This document shows, in pieces, positions 6,719 through 14,650 of a DNA stretch of 64,000 bases; within the stretch, counting starts at the first letter, position 1, and the number at the start of each line of letters is the position of its first letter. The notes under the pieces are model-generated. The model saw nothing but the letters and a program-made list of their open reading frames with translations, was not told the origin of the DNA and made no database searches. The translations under genes and the position numbers were made by a program. Origin of the DNA: a virus; IMG/VR virus record IMGVR_UViG_3300010160_002125, positions 1-64,000 of that record; one strand, written 5' to 3'.

Positions 6719-6736
6719 CTGTCTCCCATGCATCAT

Positions 6737-7051
6737 TTAATTAATAACAGTTTCGGGCTTGTGCGTCTTAAAAACATTCTGACCACAATTACGTATAGCA
6801 TCGGCTAACACCTGTGGATTTTCTCTAGCATATTCTTCTAGCTCGTCTCGCGATATGTCACTTTCAAATGCCCATATCTCCGGAAAGCGTTGCGGATTAG
6901 CCTGTGCTCGTAGTATAGCATAACGAGGGATAGGCATGTCAACTTTATCATTGCCTTTCAATGCCGCCCAGAACTTTTTCTTTTCGTAGTCGGTAATATC
7001 AAAGATCCATTCAAATCCCAGTGTATCAAAATAAGCCATGTATGCTGACAT
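6737..7051 (-). CDS. hypothetical protein, 104 aa
   Basis: AGAGGAA precedes the ATG at 7051. Contains KKKFWAALKGNDKV; the gene at 6186 has RKQYWGALHAV at a similar place, so the two may share an N-terminal motif. Mixed charged helices. Unknown function. Confidence 0.75.
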   Translation of the reverse strand: MSAYMAYFDTLGFEWIFDITDYEKKKFWAALKGNDKVDMPIPRYAILRAQANPQRFPEIWAFESDISRDELEEYARENPQVLADAIRNCGQNVFKTHKPETVIN

Positions 7052-7052
7052 G

Positions 7053-7229
7053 TTATTCCTCTATGTTAAATTCTTCTTTAATTGCTTTTGCTGTTGCCGT
7101 ATCACCTTTGAACACGGCAATCTTTACGCACTCAAACACAATCATCCTAGCTAGCTTTTGAGCACGTAAAGCAATCTCTGGTGCAGGATAGTCTGCTTGT
7201 TTCATCAACAAGTTTATCTTGTCATTCAT
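7053..7229 (-). CDS. small conserved-type phage protein, 58 aa
   Basis: Short gene starting MNDKINLLMKQADYP, followed by a helical body (RAQKLARMIVFECVKIAVF). Similar short N-D-K-I proteins occur in T4-like phages. It overlaps the upstream gene by eight bases. Confidence 0.7.
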   Translation of the reverse strand: MNDKINLLMKQADYPAPEIALRAQKLARMIVFECVKIAVFKGDTATAKAIKEEFNIEE

Positions 7230-7404
7230 CTGTTAATTCCCTTCGTAAACAATCAACTGCATCGTCGTATCCATTAAGATATAGAATACGCAAACATTCT
7301 TCTACAATTGAAGTGGTCAGCTGTTCAGCAAATTCATCAGATAGTGCATAACGGTCCCCGTGAAAGGTAGCTTGATCAACAAATTGTTTTAATCTTTGGT
7401 GCAT
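7222..7404 (-). CDS. hypothetical protein, 60 aa
   Basis: Helical small protein (EQLTTSIVEECLRILYLNGY). Overlaps both neighbours. Function unknown. Confidence 0.7.
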   Translation of the reverse strand: MHQRLKQFVDQATFHGDRYALSDEFAEQLTTSIVEECLRILYLNGYDDAVDCLRRELTDE

Positions 7405-7643
7405 GTTCTAACTCCCTTGATATCTTTATACTTGACCCGTATATAGTTCAAATATTCTGTGCCAACTTTCATAGGCAAATCCAAATGTATACTTACCATA
7501 GAGCCTTCTAGTTCATTACGCTGATTGTCAGTGTAAGCAGACCCCACAAATGGAATACCTTTGTATGTGCCTTCGACTCTATCACCAAACGCATACTTGG
7601 GTTTAGGACGGTGTAGTGCAAAGTATTCTGCTAGGCTACTCAT
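7389..7643 (-). CDS. hypothetical protein, 84 aa
   Basis: Beta-rich sequence with YAFGDRVEGTYKGIPFVG, typical of a small SH3- or KOW-like barrel. It overlaps the zinc-ribbon gene by eight bases. The barrel reading is only a pattern guess. Confidence 0.7.
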   Translation of the reverse strand: MSSLAEYFALHRPKPKYAFGDRVEGTYKGIPFVGSAYTDNQRNELEGSMVSIHLDLPMKVGTEYLNYIRVKYKDIKGVRTCTKD

Positions 7644-7794
7644 CCTTTACCTCTGACCAAAATGCATAAGAATCATTTTCGTTAAAATCTTTTTCTAATA
7701 TTGCATGTTCCTTGCAATATGGATGATCTCCAGCAAACTGGGTGCAACGAACCCAGTCGGCAGGTTTGTCACACACTATACATTTTTCAGTCAT
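7636..7794 (-). CDS. small zinc-ribbon-like protein, 52 aa
   Basis: CIVCDKPADWVRCTQ then HPYCKEHA gives C-x2-C ... C ... C-x2-H spacing, as in small zinc-binding phage proteins (C-x-V-C-G-K-P-A, then YCEEHA). Starts by ATGA-type overlap with the gene upstream. It probably binds one zinc ion; partner unknown. Confidence 0.7.
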   Translation of the reverse strand: MTEKCIVCDKPADWVRCTQFAGDHPYCKEHAILEKDFNENDSYAFWSEVKDE

Positions 7795-8045
7795 TTGATT
7801 TCGTCCGATGTTTCTGGAAAGTGGCTGATGATTAAATCCAATGCCGCAATGGTCTGTATGTTGAGACCCACATCTTCAGGATGCATCCAATAACCGTCTG
7901 GATTGCTTTCACTCTTGGGATTCTTCTTCCACTGTTTAAGTTCTTTCTTGAGATACGCACGATAGTCTTTTAAGTTAAGACTGGTAATACGATCCGCAGT
8001 TTCGCCGTCAATCCATTGATAGGGTTTATGTTTAGCTTTGCTCAT
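7791..8045 (-). CDS. hypothetical protein, 84 aa
   Basis: Start chosen at ATG 8045 (MSKAKHKPYQWIDG) rather than 8093, because the longer form would extend deep into the next gene without a ribosome site. Basic N-terminal half, then a helix. Unknown function. Confidence 0.7.
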   Translation of the reverse strand: MSKAKHKPYQWIDGETADRITSLNLKDYRAYLKKELKQWKKNPKSESNPDGYWMHPEDVGLNIQTIAALDLIISHFPETSDEIK

Positions 8046-8301
8046 CTTCTTCCTCTTTTGGTAGTTGGTCTGCAAATACTTCAAGTTGTTCAATTAGATT
8101 TCGAATACCTTTTTCATTCATAGTCAACATAGAATAGCCTATTCTAATATTGATACGATTATCGCTAGTCACACCGATACTATAATAAGTTTCTGGTTCC
8201 TTGGTTGGCGGCTCAACATACGGCATACTAGGAACTTTTATCTGTTCTGTAAACTTAACTACGTTGGAGTAGTCGGGCTTTTTAAACCAATCGAATATCA
8301 T
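8032..8301 (-). CDS. hypothetical protein, 89 aa
   Basis: Begins MIFDWFKKPDYSN and ends in an acidic stretch (KEEEDEQS). Middle is beta-rich (ETYYSIGVTSDNRINIRIG). Proteins with this layout are found in T4-like phages, from memory. ATGA overlap with the upstream gene. Confidence 0.75.
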   Translation of the reverse strand: MIFDWFKKPDYSNVVKFTEQIKVPSMPYVEPPTKEPETYYSIGVTSDNRINIRIGYSMLTMNEKGIRNLIEQLEVFADQLPKEEEDEQS

Positions 8302-8522
8302 ATAATCTTTCCTAGTCCTGCGTAGATAAGTTGATCTAACTCAGTTTGATAATCAGTGCGACCCACTCGACGCTTTAACCAAATAGCTTCTAACAGCTCT
8401 TTAGAGTTGCCGCCTTCAGTTGGAAGTTCTCCTCGTGACTCTAGTTCTTCTAACAGATCATCTGTGTCAAAGTCGCTAAGGTCCACATCCACTTCAACTT
8501 CAGTATAAATCGTTTTGTACAT
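8298..8522 (-). CDS. hypothetical acidic protein, 74 aa
   Basis: N-terminal EVEVDVDLSDFDTDDLLEEL is strongly acidic; the second half is helical and more basic. It overlaps the next gene upstream by 23 bases. Function unknown. Confidence 0.7.
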   Translation of the reverse strand: MYKTIYTEVEVDVDLSDFDTDDLLEELESRGELPTEGGNSKELLEAIWLKRRVGRTDYQTELDQLIYAGLGKII

Positions 8523-8973
8523 TGTTTTCTTTCGTTAATTGTGCAATCAAGATAAACCGTTCGTAGGCTTTACGAACACTAGGATTGGCTAACAACTTGT
8601 CAGCTTCTTCCATCATAGCTTTGACTCCAGCTTCGGCACAGTCATGTACACTAAGTCCATGTAGAGTGCAAAGATCATCGCCAAACTCTTTGGCTAGTTT
8701 TTCCCAAGCCTTCTTTTGTCCTGGAGTAATAGGTGTACTCTTAGGACGTAGTTCGCTGGCTTTACTAATAGCCCGGCAGATAGCATCTTCAGCAACACGA
8801 CCTGCGGCGATCATAGCCGCATAGTTGGGATCGATATTGAACCTACGACTAGTGCCACCAGGGTAACTCATAACCAAATGATTACCCTTGGGAAAACTAT
8901 CTAAAAAATCGTTGTCGTACTCTGCTACAGGTACGTACCTACGACCCTTCTTCTCATAGAAAATCTTCTTCAT
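8500..8973 (-). CDS. conserved-type phage protein, 157 aa
   Basis: Start at ATG 8973 (MKKIFYEKKGRRYVPVAEYD) fits the junction with the upstream gene better than 9000. The N-terminal sequence with LLDSFPKGxHLVM-like and YPGGTSRRFNIDP segments resembles a protein I know from marine T4-like phages whose function is not established. Helical C-terminus ends in NPSVRKAYERFILIAQL. Confidence 0.75.
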   Translation of the reverse strand: MKKIFYEKKGRRYVPVAEYDNDFLDSFPKGNHLVMSYPGGTSRRFNIDPNYAAMIAAGRVAEDAICRAISKASELRPKSTPITPGQKKAWEKLAKEFGDDLCTLHGLSVHDCAEAGVKAMMEEADKLLANPSVRKAYERFILIAQLTKENNVQNDLY

Positions 8974-9496
8974 CAAGCTCACCGCTTTCTGTTTGTGCAA
9001 TTACTTGTTTAAGTATTTCTTCAACCATTTGATTGAGAGTAATGTCACGCTCGTGCGCCATTCTCATCATTTCAAACATCATATCGTTAGGCAAATCTAA
9101 TGGCACTTGCACACGAGTATCATAGGTGTCACCATCTTTAATAGCCAAACACTTTTGAATAAAGTCGTCATCAACTTCCAAATCCACATAGTCCACGTCA
9201 TCCCATGCCTCGTTCATATTAACTGCATGAGCTTCTGCTTCTTTACGATGCTTGTCTAGTTTATTTTCTGCAATCATACGATAAGCACGACGATTGGTGT
9301 AGTCGCATACTGTTACTTCGTAGACCTTGTGCGTCTTAGTTGAGAACACAATATTAAAACTCCAGCCGCCTTTGTCGTGAAGCCCATTCCAACTACTCAA
9401 CTGGTAAGCATTAGGGCCGTAACATTGCCAACCATAAGAGTCACCTTCGGTGATCTTATAGTCAACCAATTCCATCCATTCTTTCATTGTAATCAT
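8954..9496 (-). CDS. protein with C-terminal ribbon-helix-helix-like segment, 180 aa
   Basis: The N-terminal domain begins MITMKEWMELVDYKITEGD, a start seen in T4-like phage proteins. Residues about 128-170 (RVQVPLDLPNDMMFEMMRMA, then ERDITLNQMVEEIL) look like a ribbon-helix-helix DNA-binding fold: a short strand followed by two helices. A regulator is possible; this is inference from pattern. Confidence 0.7.
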   Translation of the reverse strand: MITMKEWMELVDYKITEGDSYGWQCYGPNAYQLSSWNGLHDKGGWSFNIVFSTKTHKVYEVTVCDYTNRRAYRMIAENKLDKHRKEAEAHAVNMNEAWDDVDYVDLEVDDDFIQKCLAIKDGDTYDTRVQVPLDLPNDMMFEMMRMAHERDITLNQMVEEILKQVIAQTESGELDEEDFL

Positions 9497-9654
9497 TGTA
9501 CTAATCCTTCTTTATGTTGATAAAAAGTAACTTCAATCCAGCCAATCAAGGCCACTAACCATCCTGCATTTGCAGAAGTTTCCCAAGTAGCAAATACTTG
9601 AAAAATGCACATCACTAAAATTGCTATTGATAAAATTTGTTTAAGTTTAATCAT
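9493..9654 (-). CDS. small membrane protein, 53 aa
   Basis: Encodes two hydrophobic stretches (ILSIAILVMCIFQVFA and GWLVALIGWIEVTF) with little between. ATGA overlaps on both sides place it firmly in the operon. Likely a small inner-membrane protein. Confidence 0.7.
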   Translation of the reverse strand: MIKLKQILSIAILVMCIFQVFATWETSANAGWLVALIGWIEVTFYQHKEGLVQ

Positions 9655-9893
9655 TGTAGATTCCTTTTGGTTTCTTCGTCATTAAGAGACTGCATTAACC
9701 GTAATGCATACTCGGGTTCTTCTTTAATCAACTCGTCAATATCAACCGGCGTTGCATTCGCTTCCATCTCACCGGAGTCAAACATACGTTGTATCTCACT
9801 CATGAGATCGTCTAGTTCTTCTTGTGTGCCTTCAAAGCCGTCAAAACAGCCCGGAGCAAACTCAAGTTTAAGTGCTTTCTTTTCTTCGTTCAT
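9651..9893 (-). CDS. conserved-type phage protein, 80 aa
   Basis: Contains LKLEFAPGCFDGFEGTQEEL, a motif I associate with small proteins of T4-like phages. Acidic and helical C-terminal part. Unknown function. Confidence 0.75.
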   Translation of the reverse strand: MNEEKKALKLEFAPGCFDGFEGTQEELDDLMSEIQRMFDSGEMEANATPVDIDELIKEEPEYALRLMQSLNDEETKRNLQ

Positions 9894-10246
9894 TGTTCAG
9901 TTCCTGTGATCATTTTGCCTTCTTTGATAGACTGCATGAGATTTCTGTTGCGTTGTTTTTGTTCAGCCTTATTGCGTTTGTCATCGTCACTGAGACGCAA
10001 CAACATATCGTACTCACGTGCCCAGCGTACACCAGCCAACCAATCTTCAAGACGTTCTAAGCTACCAACAAACAGTTCAGCATCGCGACTGTAGATTGGC
10101 AAGCTATCAACATCCTTTGGCACTAGGCTCAGGGCACCGTGATCGTCTGTCCAATCACCGTGCTTGCTCTTAGCAAACTTGAAACCAAGTTTATCTATTT
10201 GAGCTTCAATGTTTCGAAGTCGCTGTATAGTATTCCATCCGCTCAT
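9890..10246 (-). CDS. hypothetical protein, 118 aa
   Basis: First gene after a consensus promoter. Helical start (RLRNIEAQIDKLGFKF) and a Lys/Arg/Gln-rich end (DDDKRNKAEQKQRNRNL). Possibly an RNA- or protein-binding adaptor; no family recognised. Confidence 0.75.
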   Translation of the reverse strand: MSGWNTIQRLRNIEAQIDKLGFKFAKSKHGDWTDDHGALSLVPKDVDSLPIYSRDAELFVGSLERLEDWLAGVRWAREYDMLLRLSDDDKRNKAEQKQRNRNLMQSIKEGKMITGTEQ

Positions 10247-10275
10247 AGTAGGTTTTCTATGTTGATAATAGTGCT

Positions 10276-10304
10276 ATTATAATGTCGTTAGACTTTCTTG
10301 TCAA
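10276..10304 (-). promoter_or_regulatory. consensus sigma70 promoter TTGACA-17-TATAAT
   Basis: Minus strand: -35 TTGACA (10299-10304), 17-base spacer, -10 TATAAT (10276-10281), both perfect. It overlaps the end of the upstream gene and drives the leftward operon from 10246. Confidence 0.85.
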
Positions 10305-10518
10305 CGTTTTTTGGGTCATTCATTTGGTTGATTTCATCGGCAGTCACATACCGACTTGGTGCATTCAACATCCAACTATCCGATGTAAAAATACGTACAG
10401 GTTTCCAATATTTGTGCAAAATATTATTGATTGCAACAACAGCCGCAATCACTACAATGAAACCCAATGCTGTCAAAATGCTTCCGGCCAAAAATACCGC
10501 CGCTTGATCCATATCCAT
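10288..10518 (-). CDS. membrane protein, 76 aa
   Basis: One long hydrophobic segment (about residues 8-34: AVFLAGSILTALGFIVVIAA) with a soluble C-terminal part. Its last codons overlap the -35 box and spacer of the promoter for the next operon. Function unknown. Confidence 0.75.
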   Translation of the reverse strand: MDMDQAAVFLAGSILTALGFIVVIAAVVAINNILHKYWKPVRIFTSDSWMLNAPSRYVTADEINQMNDPKNVDKKV

Positions 10519-10519
10519 A

Positions 10520-10717
10520 TTAGTCCTTATCTATAGGCACACAATATGTGGGCCACAGTCCTTGTTGCACATACATGTCTCCACCTTTGTCCGGCACCAT
10601 TACAATACCTAATAGACATTGTTTGGCAGGCGGTGTAGTAGTCGCCAAGACATATATCTGTGTGGCAATCATTAAGCCTAACACAGACATCAATATTCTG
10701 TATACCCATTTATTCAT
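10520..10717 (-). CDS. membrane or exported protein, 65 aa
   Basis: N-terminal KWVYRILMSVLGLMIATQIY is a signal anchor or uncleaved signal. The rest has three cysteines (KQC, and PTYC near the end) and could face the periplasm. Starts with ATGA-type overlap to the SWIM gene. Confidence 0.7.
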   Translation of the reverse strand: MNKWVYRILMSVLGLMIATQIYVLATTTPPAKQCLLGIVMVPDKGGDMYVQQGLWPTYCVPIDKD

Positions 10718-11046
10718 GCTAACTCCTTTATGTGTTTACAACTACCTCTAAATGTATAACCAGGACATGTACAGGTGTTTGTGTCAGTGTCTACTTCGTA
10801 GACTGCACCTTTACTGCCGGTTACTCGAACGATTGAGCTCTTAACTTCAAATGTTTTAAACGGATTTGATTTAAGTGTATCAAACTTACGACCACGTTTA
10901 TCAAAACCTTTAATTGGATTCTTGAAATAGAACGGCTTAGACTCGCCTTGCTTGATATAAGCAATCAAATTGTTGCCGTCTAATAGGTATGTGTGATTGG
11001 GAGCCTTAGCGTTGCCCCAATCTGTAGTTTCTTTAAGAGCTATCAC
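10714..11046 (-). CDS. SWIM-type zinc-finger protein, 110 aa
   Basis: C-terminal TCTCPGYTFRGSCKHI fits the SWIM pattern C-x-C-x(n)-C-x-H at residues about 90-105, with a preceding beta-rich region (SIVRVTGSKGAVYEVDTDT). SWIM domains bind zinc and often DNA or protein. Known: such short SWIM proteins occur in phages and bacteria. Its partner here is unknown. Confidence 0.8.
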   Translation of the reverse strand: MIALKETTDWGNAKAPNHTYLLDGNNLIAYIKQGESKPFYFKNPIKGFDKRGRKFDTLKSNPFKTFEVKSSIVRVTGSKGAVYEVDTDTNTCTCPGYTFRGSCKHIKELA

Positions 11047-11231
11047 CAGCGTTCTCCTCTAGCATAACGGATTTGAGCATCAAAGCGTTGCGGAGGAATC
11101 TGTTCCCATTTCTCTCCGCATTTGAAACAAGGATCGTAATCCATATAACCACTTCGTGCAGTCTTACCTAGCCATTCTGTGTTAGCACAGCCAGATATCA
11201 AAAGTACTGCTATAATTAATATTGGACGCAT
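11043..11231 (-). CDS. small lipoprotein, 62 aa
   Basis: Start ATG 11231 gives a classic lipoprotein signal, RPILIIAVLLISGC, with the lipobox cysteine at about residue 16. A longer reading from 11339 would begin upstream of the consensus promoter, so it is not transcribed as such. The mature part has C-F-K-C (DPCFKCGEKWEQIPP). Probably an outer-membrane or inner-membrane lipoprotein that may alter the host envelope. Confidence 0.75.
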   Translation of the reverse strand: MRPILIIAVLLISGCANTEWLGKTARSGYMDYDPCFKCGEKWEQIPPQRFDAQIRYARGERW

Positions 11232-11264
11232 TGTAGGTAGCTCTAAGTTGTTGTCGATGTTAGT

Positions 11265-11293
11265 ATTATACAGTCTACGCAGTGTTTTGTCAA
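11265..11293 (-). promoter_or_regulatory. consensus sigma70 promoter TTGACA-17-TATAAT
   Basis: Minus strand: TTGACA (11288-11293), 17 bases, TATAAT (11265-11270), both perfect. The predicted start near 11258 sets the lipoprotein start at 11231. Confidence 0.85.
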
Positions 11294-11350
11294 CCAGATC
11301 CAATCCAAAAATAAATACAGTTGTAGTCAACTTATCCAAAGGAGAAGATC

Positions 11351-11566
11351 ATGACCCTGCGTAGCGTATCCATTAATTTGGAATTAGGGCAGGAAATTGT
11401 AGTTGGACCGCATGACGATCTAGCTAAAATTACCAAAATTGAGTTTCATGAAAAAAGTGGAGAGGTTGTTATAAACACAACCAAAGGTACTAGAAAGGCA
11501 CTGACATTTAAGTTAGGACCCGATTATGCCGAAGATAACATTAACCCCGCGGATAAATATAGATAG
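11351..11566 (+). CDS. hypothetical protein, 71 aa
   Basis: Strong ribosome site (AAAGGAGAAG) before the ATG. Beta-rich sequence (IVVGPHDDLAKITKIEFHE) consistent with a small barrel. First gene of the rightward group; unknown function. Confidence 0.8.
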   Translation: MTLRSVSINLELGQEIVVGPHDDLAKITKIEFHEKSGEVVINTTKGTRKALTFKLGPDYAEDNINPADKYR

Positions 11567-11567
11567 T

Positions 11568-11813
11568 ATGAAAATAAAAGATCTAATAGAAAACTTTGAT
11601 GCAGACCTAGACGAAAAGGCATCCAGAGCTTTGTGCGTGAGCCAACGTTCCGATGACGATCTAGGTGCTAGCAATTTAGCCAGCTGTAAAAGCCAAGGTC
11701 TAAGAGCCCGCGACGGTAAGAAAAGCCATAAGATTGGCAAGCACCGCGAAACAGTTGGCGGCAAGAAGATCAAAGGCAAACGCTACGGTGGGCCATTGCC
11801 CGATTGGAGTTAA
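11568..11813 (+). CDS. conserved-type basic phage protein, 81 aa
   Basis: Start at ATG 11568 (MKIKDLIENFDADL). The C-terminal two thirds (SDDDLGASNLASCKSQGL, then GKKSHKIGKHR and GKRYGGPLPDWS) is rich in Lys/Gly and matches a module I know from T4-like phages. An ATAAATA motif lies nine bases upstream. Likely nucleic-acid contacting; not proven. Confidence 0.75.
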   Translation: MKIKDLIENFDADLDEKASRALCVSQRSDDDLGASNLASCKSQGLRARDGKKSHKIGKHRETVGGKKIKGKRYGGPLPDWS

Positions 11814-11814
11814 C

Positions 11815-12366
11815 ATGATCGGTACACTTCTCGTCGCACCTCCGGCACAAGAAGATGAATTTTGGGGAAAGACGGTAGTTTTTCTATACGAACAGAACCC
11901 AAATGCCATTGTTGGCCTTGTGCTAAACAAACCTTCAGACCGCGCTCTCAGTGAGCTTGCTAGCCATCATGACCTAGAGTTTCTTGGCCCGGATGTCTTG
12001 TTCACAGGTGGTCCAGTCAATCCGGCCGCACTCGTTATGCTACACACCGATGATTGGGCATGTGGCAACACTATGCAAATTGGTAGTGGTTATCGAGTCA
12101 GTTCAGATCGAACCATGCTTAATAGAATATGTTCCGGTGATCGTCCTAGACGTTGGCGCTTGTATTTGGGCATGAGTGTTTGGACCCCAGCACAGCTTGA
12201 AGGGGAGATTACCGGCAAAGCACCCTGGAACAAAAAGAACTCCTGGCTGACAGCAGACACCGCAGACGAATCCATTGTATTTGGCAAGGATCCAGAAACA
12301 ATTTGGAAACGATCAATAGACTCAGCCGCGGCCACTATGGTCCAAAGCTACTTCACAATATCCTAA
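11815..12366 (+). CDS. YqgE/AlgH-family protein, 183 aa
   Basis: Start at ATG 11815 (MIGTLLVAPPAQEDEFWGKT), one base after the previous stop. The family core is seen: fFxkTVvflyeh-like WGKTVVFLYEQNPNAIVGLV followed by LNKPS, then a GGPV motif (LFTGGPVNPAALVMLH). Known family DUF179; its biochemical role is not settled. Homologs occur in T4-like phages. Length is close to bacterial YqgE. Confidence 0.85.
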   Translation: MIGTLLVAPPAQEDEFWGKTVVFLYEQNPNAIVGLVLNKPSDRALSELASHHDLEFLGPDVLFTGGPVNPAALVMLHTDDWACGNTMQIGSGYRVSSDRTMLNRICSGDRPRRWRLYLGMSVWTPAQLEGEITGKAPWNKKNSWLTADTADESIVFGKDPETIWKRSIDSAAATMVQSYFTIS

Positions 12367-12373
12367 ATATCAC

Positions 12374-12402
12374 TTGACTGTTACAGGGTTTGAGTGTATA
12401 CT
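12374..12402 (+). promoter_or_regulatory. sigma70 promoter TTGACT-17-TATACT
   Basis: -35 TTGACT (12374-12379), 17-base spacer, -10 TATACT (12397-12402), placed 35 bases before the HNH gene. Confidence 0.75.
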
Positions 12403-12437
12403 AGTTAAATATAGTATAACTTAATTTGAGTTTTAAC

Positions 12438-12950
12438 ATGGCAGATACTTTACTATTAAATTCCGACGCACAACCTGTTTCTTGGTTACCTTTGAGTACG
12501 CTAACATGGCAGGATGCAATCAAATACATGGTACTTGACAAGGCTCGAGTACTGGAGTGGCACGACAATTGGATAGTCCATTCAGCCACTTGGGAAACAC
12601 CAGTACCTAGTATTATGATGCTGACTGACTACATGAAGCCAAAGACTTCTATTCGTTTCTCCAAGAGTAACGTATTCCTTCGTGACGGTTATGTATGTCA
12701 GTACTGCGGCGACAACTTAGAAAAGAAGCACTGCACACTTGACCATGTGCTACCGGTTAGCCACGGCGGTAAGAGTACTTTTGAAAACTGTACCACAGCC
12801 TGCGGTCCATGTAATGCAGGCAAAGGTGCTAACAAGAAGATCAAACCAAAAACACGACCTCACAAGCCAGAATACTGGGAACTTGTGAACAAGCGTAAGC
12901 ACATGCCTTTCCAAATCCGACACGAAGCATGGATGCCATACATTAAATAG
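12438..12950 (+). CDS. HNH endonuclease, 170 aa
   Basis: Start at ATG 12438; the earlier TTG at 12426 is less likely. Zinc-type HNH core: C87-x2-C90, LDHVLPVSHGG (D102-H103, H109), N117 and C122-x2-C125-N. This matches stand-alone HNH proteins of phages and bacteria that cut or nick DNA. The N-terminal 75 residues (LLLNSDAQPVSWLPLSTLTW) match the usual leader of this subgroup. It has its own promoter. Confidence 0.9.
   Translation: MADTLLLNSDAQPVSWLPLSTLTWQDAIKYMVLDKARVLEWHDNWIVHSATWETPVPSIMMLTDYMKPKTSIRFSKSNVFLRDGYVCQYCGDNLEKKHCTLDHVLPVSHGGKSTFENCTTACGPCNAGKGANKKIKPKTRPHKPEYWELVNKRKHMPFQIRHEAWMPYIK
12944..12949 (+). promoter_or_regulatory. late-promoter-like TTAAATA, 4 bases before ATG
   Basis: TAAATA ends four bases before the ATG at 12954 and overlaps the stop codon of the HNH gene. 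The spacing resembles that at 59740-59751. Confidence 0.3.
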
Positions 12951-12953
12951 TGT

Positions 12954-13373
12954 ATGAAAAAACTCTTTTGGAACGTACTTGGATTTTTAAGTTTGGGAAT
13001 GGCGTATGTCGGGCTTATCACACCCGGCATACCCTATAGCTGTTTTGTTGTATTCGCCGCCTATTGCTTTAGCAAGGGCAACGAACGTATGCATCGATGG
13101 CTATACAATCACAAGATTTTTGGACCTTTCCTAACCAACTGGAACGAGAAACGTGTGTTCCCTACTAAAATGAAGTTCTTTATGTTAGCTATGATGTCAA
13201 GTAGCCTTGGCATTATGTTCTTTACCAATGTACCTACTCGCGGTATTCTTTACACAGGCATATTCATGTTCTTTGTTGCAGTATGGGCATGGCGTTGGCC
13301 AGGTAGCATAGAAGCCTACAACAAAAGAATAGCCGACGGTAAAAAGGTCGGCTGGTTCAATAACAGTTTTTAA
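12954..13373 (+). CDS. DUF454/YbaN-like inner-membrane protein, 139 aa
   Basis: Three or four hydrophobic segments: residues about 8-40 ([20 protein letters not shown]), 78-96 and 100-118. The motifs [14 protein letters not shown] and FxxAxxCFSKxxxRxHxWL followed by fGP are typical of DUF454 (YbaN), a small inner-membrane family of unknown function. A gene of this type in a phage suggests host origin. Confidence 0.85.
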   Translation: MKKLFWNVLGFLSLGMAYVGLITPGIPYSCFVVFAAYCFSKGNERMHRWLYNHKIFGPFLTNWNEKRVFPTKMKFFMLAMMSSSLGIMFFTNVPTRGILYTGIFMFFVAVWAWRWPGSIEAYNKRIADGKKVGWFNNSF

Positions 13374-14560
13374 AACAGAGTTTTAAGAGCTTCGATTAAG
13401 TCTTCAATCATTCCATCATCATGTAACGGAGTAGGTGCAAAGCGCAACCGCTCCGTTCCCACATCTACTGTAGGATAATTGATTGGCTGTACATAGATGT
13501 TGTAGTCATTTAGCAAAGCATCGCTAATGGCCTTGCACTTTTTAGCATCACCGACTAGCACAGGCACAATATGAGTGGTACTACACGACATCACAGGCAA
13601 GCCTACTTTGTCCAATCGATATTTTAATTTACGAGCACGGTCTTGATGCTCTACACGTAGTTCATTGTGATCTTTAAGATACTTGACGGCGGCTAATGCT
13701 CCTGCACAAGTAACAGGCGACATCGATGTAGTAAAGATAAAGCCGGCTGCAACGCTACGAATAGCATCAACAACATCTGCATCAGCGGCAATGTATCCGC
13801 CCTGCACTCCAAACGCCTTTCCCAGGGTACCGTTAACTATGTCAACTCGATGTTGTAAGCCCATCTGTTCTAGCTTGCCTCCTCCATGATCTCCGTACAG
13901 GCCAACTGCATGTACTTCATCAATGTAGGTCATTGCTTCATATTTGTCTGCTAGATCACAGATCTCTTTGATCAATCCCACATCACCATCCATTGAATAA
14001 ACTGATTCAAAAGCAATGCAAGGCATGTGACCCAATGCTACTGCTTCTTTTAGTTTATCTTCTAGATCTTCCATATCATTATGACGGAATACACTCTTAG
14101 CCGCACGGCTATGTTGTATCCCTACAATCATTGAGTTATGATTGTTAGCATCACTGATGTAATGTATGTTTGGAATAATCTTTGCTAGAGCAATAAATGT
14201 CCATTCGTTAGCAACATAGGCACTTGAGAATAACAAGGCAGAGGCCTTGTTATGTAGTTTGGCCAATTCCATTTCTAATGCTACGTGATAATGACTGGTT
14301 CCGGCAATGTTACGAGTACCGCCTGATCCTGCACCAGTCATGTCCAGGGCAGTATGCATAGCATCTAGTACAACTTTATGTTGTCCCATGCCTAGATAGT
14401 CATTAGAACACCAATTGGTTATTGTTTTAATATTATATGGTCCATACCAAATGGCCTGAGGGAACTTACCGTTCTCTCTTAGGATATCGTTGAATACACG
14501 ATATTTGCCGCTGGTCTTGAGTGTTGTAAGTAATTCTGTAAATGGTTGTTTATTAATCAT
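13370..14560 (-). CDS. hemA: 5-aminolevulinate synthase
   Basis: Full-length (396 aa) pyridoxal-phosphate enzyme joining glycine and succinyl-CoA to make 5-aminolevulinate, the first step of haem synthesis by the C4 route. Diagnostic stretches: [12 protein letters not shown] (50-61), [13 protein letters not shown] (80-92), ESVYSMDGD (185-193), [11 protein letters not shown] (213-223), the PLP lysine K248 in [15 protein letters not shown] and [22 protein letters not shown] and the last block separate it from BioF and KBL. It is leftward, converging on the DUF454 gene by 4 bases. This route is typical of Alphaproteobacteria, which bears on host or gene origin. Confidence 0.96.
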   Translation of the reverse strand: MINKQPFTELLTTLKTSGKYRVFNDILRENGKFPQAIWYGPYNIKTITNWCSNDYLGMGQHKVVLDAMHTALDMTGAGSGGTRNIAGTSHYHVALEMELAKLHNKASALLFSSAYVANEWTFIALAKIIPNIHYISDANNHNSMIVGIQHSRAAKSVFRHNDMEDLEDKLKEAVALGHMPCIAFESVYSMDGDVGLIKEICDLADKYEAMTYIDEVHAVGLYGDHGGGKLEQMGLQHRVDIVNGTLGKAFGVQGGYIAADADVVDAIRSVAAGFIFTTSMSPVTCAGALAAVKYLKDHNELRVEHQDRARKLKYRLDKVGLPVMSCSTTHIVPVLVGDAKKCKAISDALLNDYNIYVQPINYPTVDVGTERLRFAPTPLHDDGMIEDLIEALKTLF

Positions 14561-14567
14561 AGTAGTT

Positions 14568-14582
14568 TATTTACACTAAATA
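14568..14582. promoter_or_regulatory. back-to-back late-promoter-like motifs
   Basis: TATTTA-CAC-TAAATA: two TAAATA boxes facing outward with a 3-base centre, between hemA (leftward) and the operon at 14651 (rightward). The same arrangement recurs at 39313-39327. Confidence 0.4.
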
Positions 14583-14600
14583 TTCGCCTAGTCAAAATAT

Positions 14601-14629
14601 TTGACAACCTTCTAAATTTACTGTAGACT
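14601..14629 (+). promoter_or_regulatory. sigma70 promoter TTGACA-17-TAGACT
   Basis: -35 TTGACA (14601-14606), 17-base spacer, -10 TAGACT (14624-14629). It heads the 23-kb rightward modification operon; no terminator or clear gap was seen until 38142. Confidence 0.75.
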
Positions 14630-14650
14630 TACACATAGGATAAAAATAAT

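Noticed and set aside
11500-12340. Longer YqgE reading from 11734 and opposite-strand frames
   Set aside because: The start at 11815 matches the family start; the extension overlaps the previous gene and the opposite frames have no coding character.
13360-13392. AAAAC-AGA-GTTTT as a bidirectional terminator between converging genes
   Set aside because: Stem is AT-only and lies in coding overlap; too weak to call.
13370-14560. HemA as BioF or glycine C-acetyltransferase
   Set aside because: The [21 protein letters not shown] and [10 protein letters not shown] blocks are ALAS-specific.
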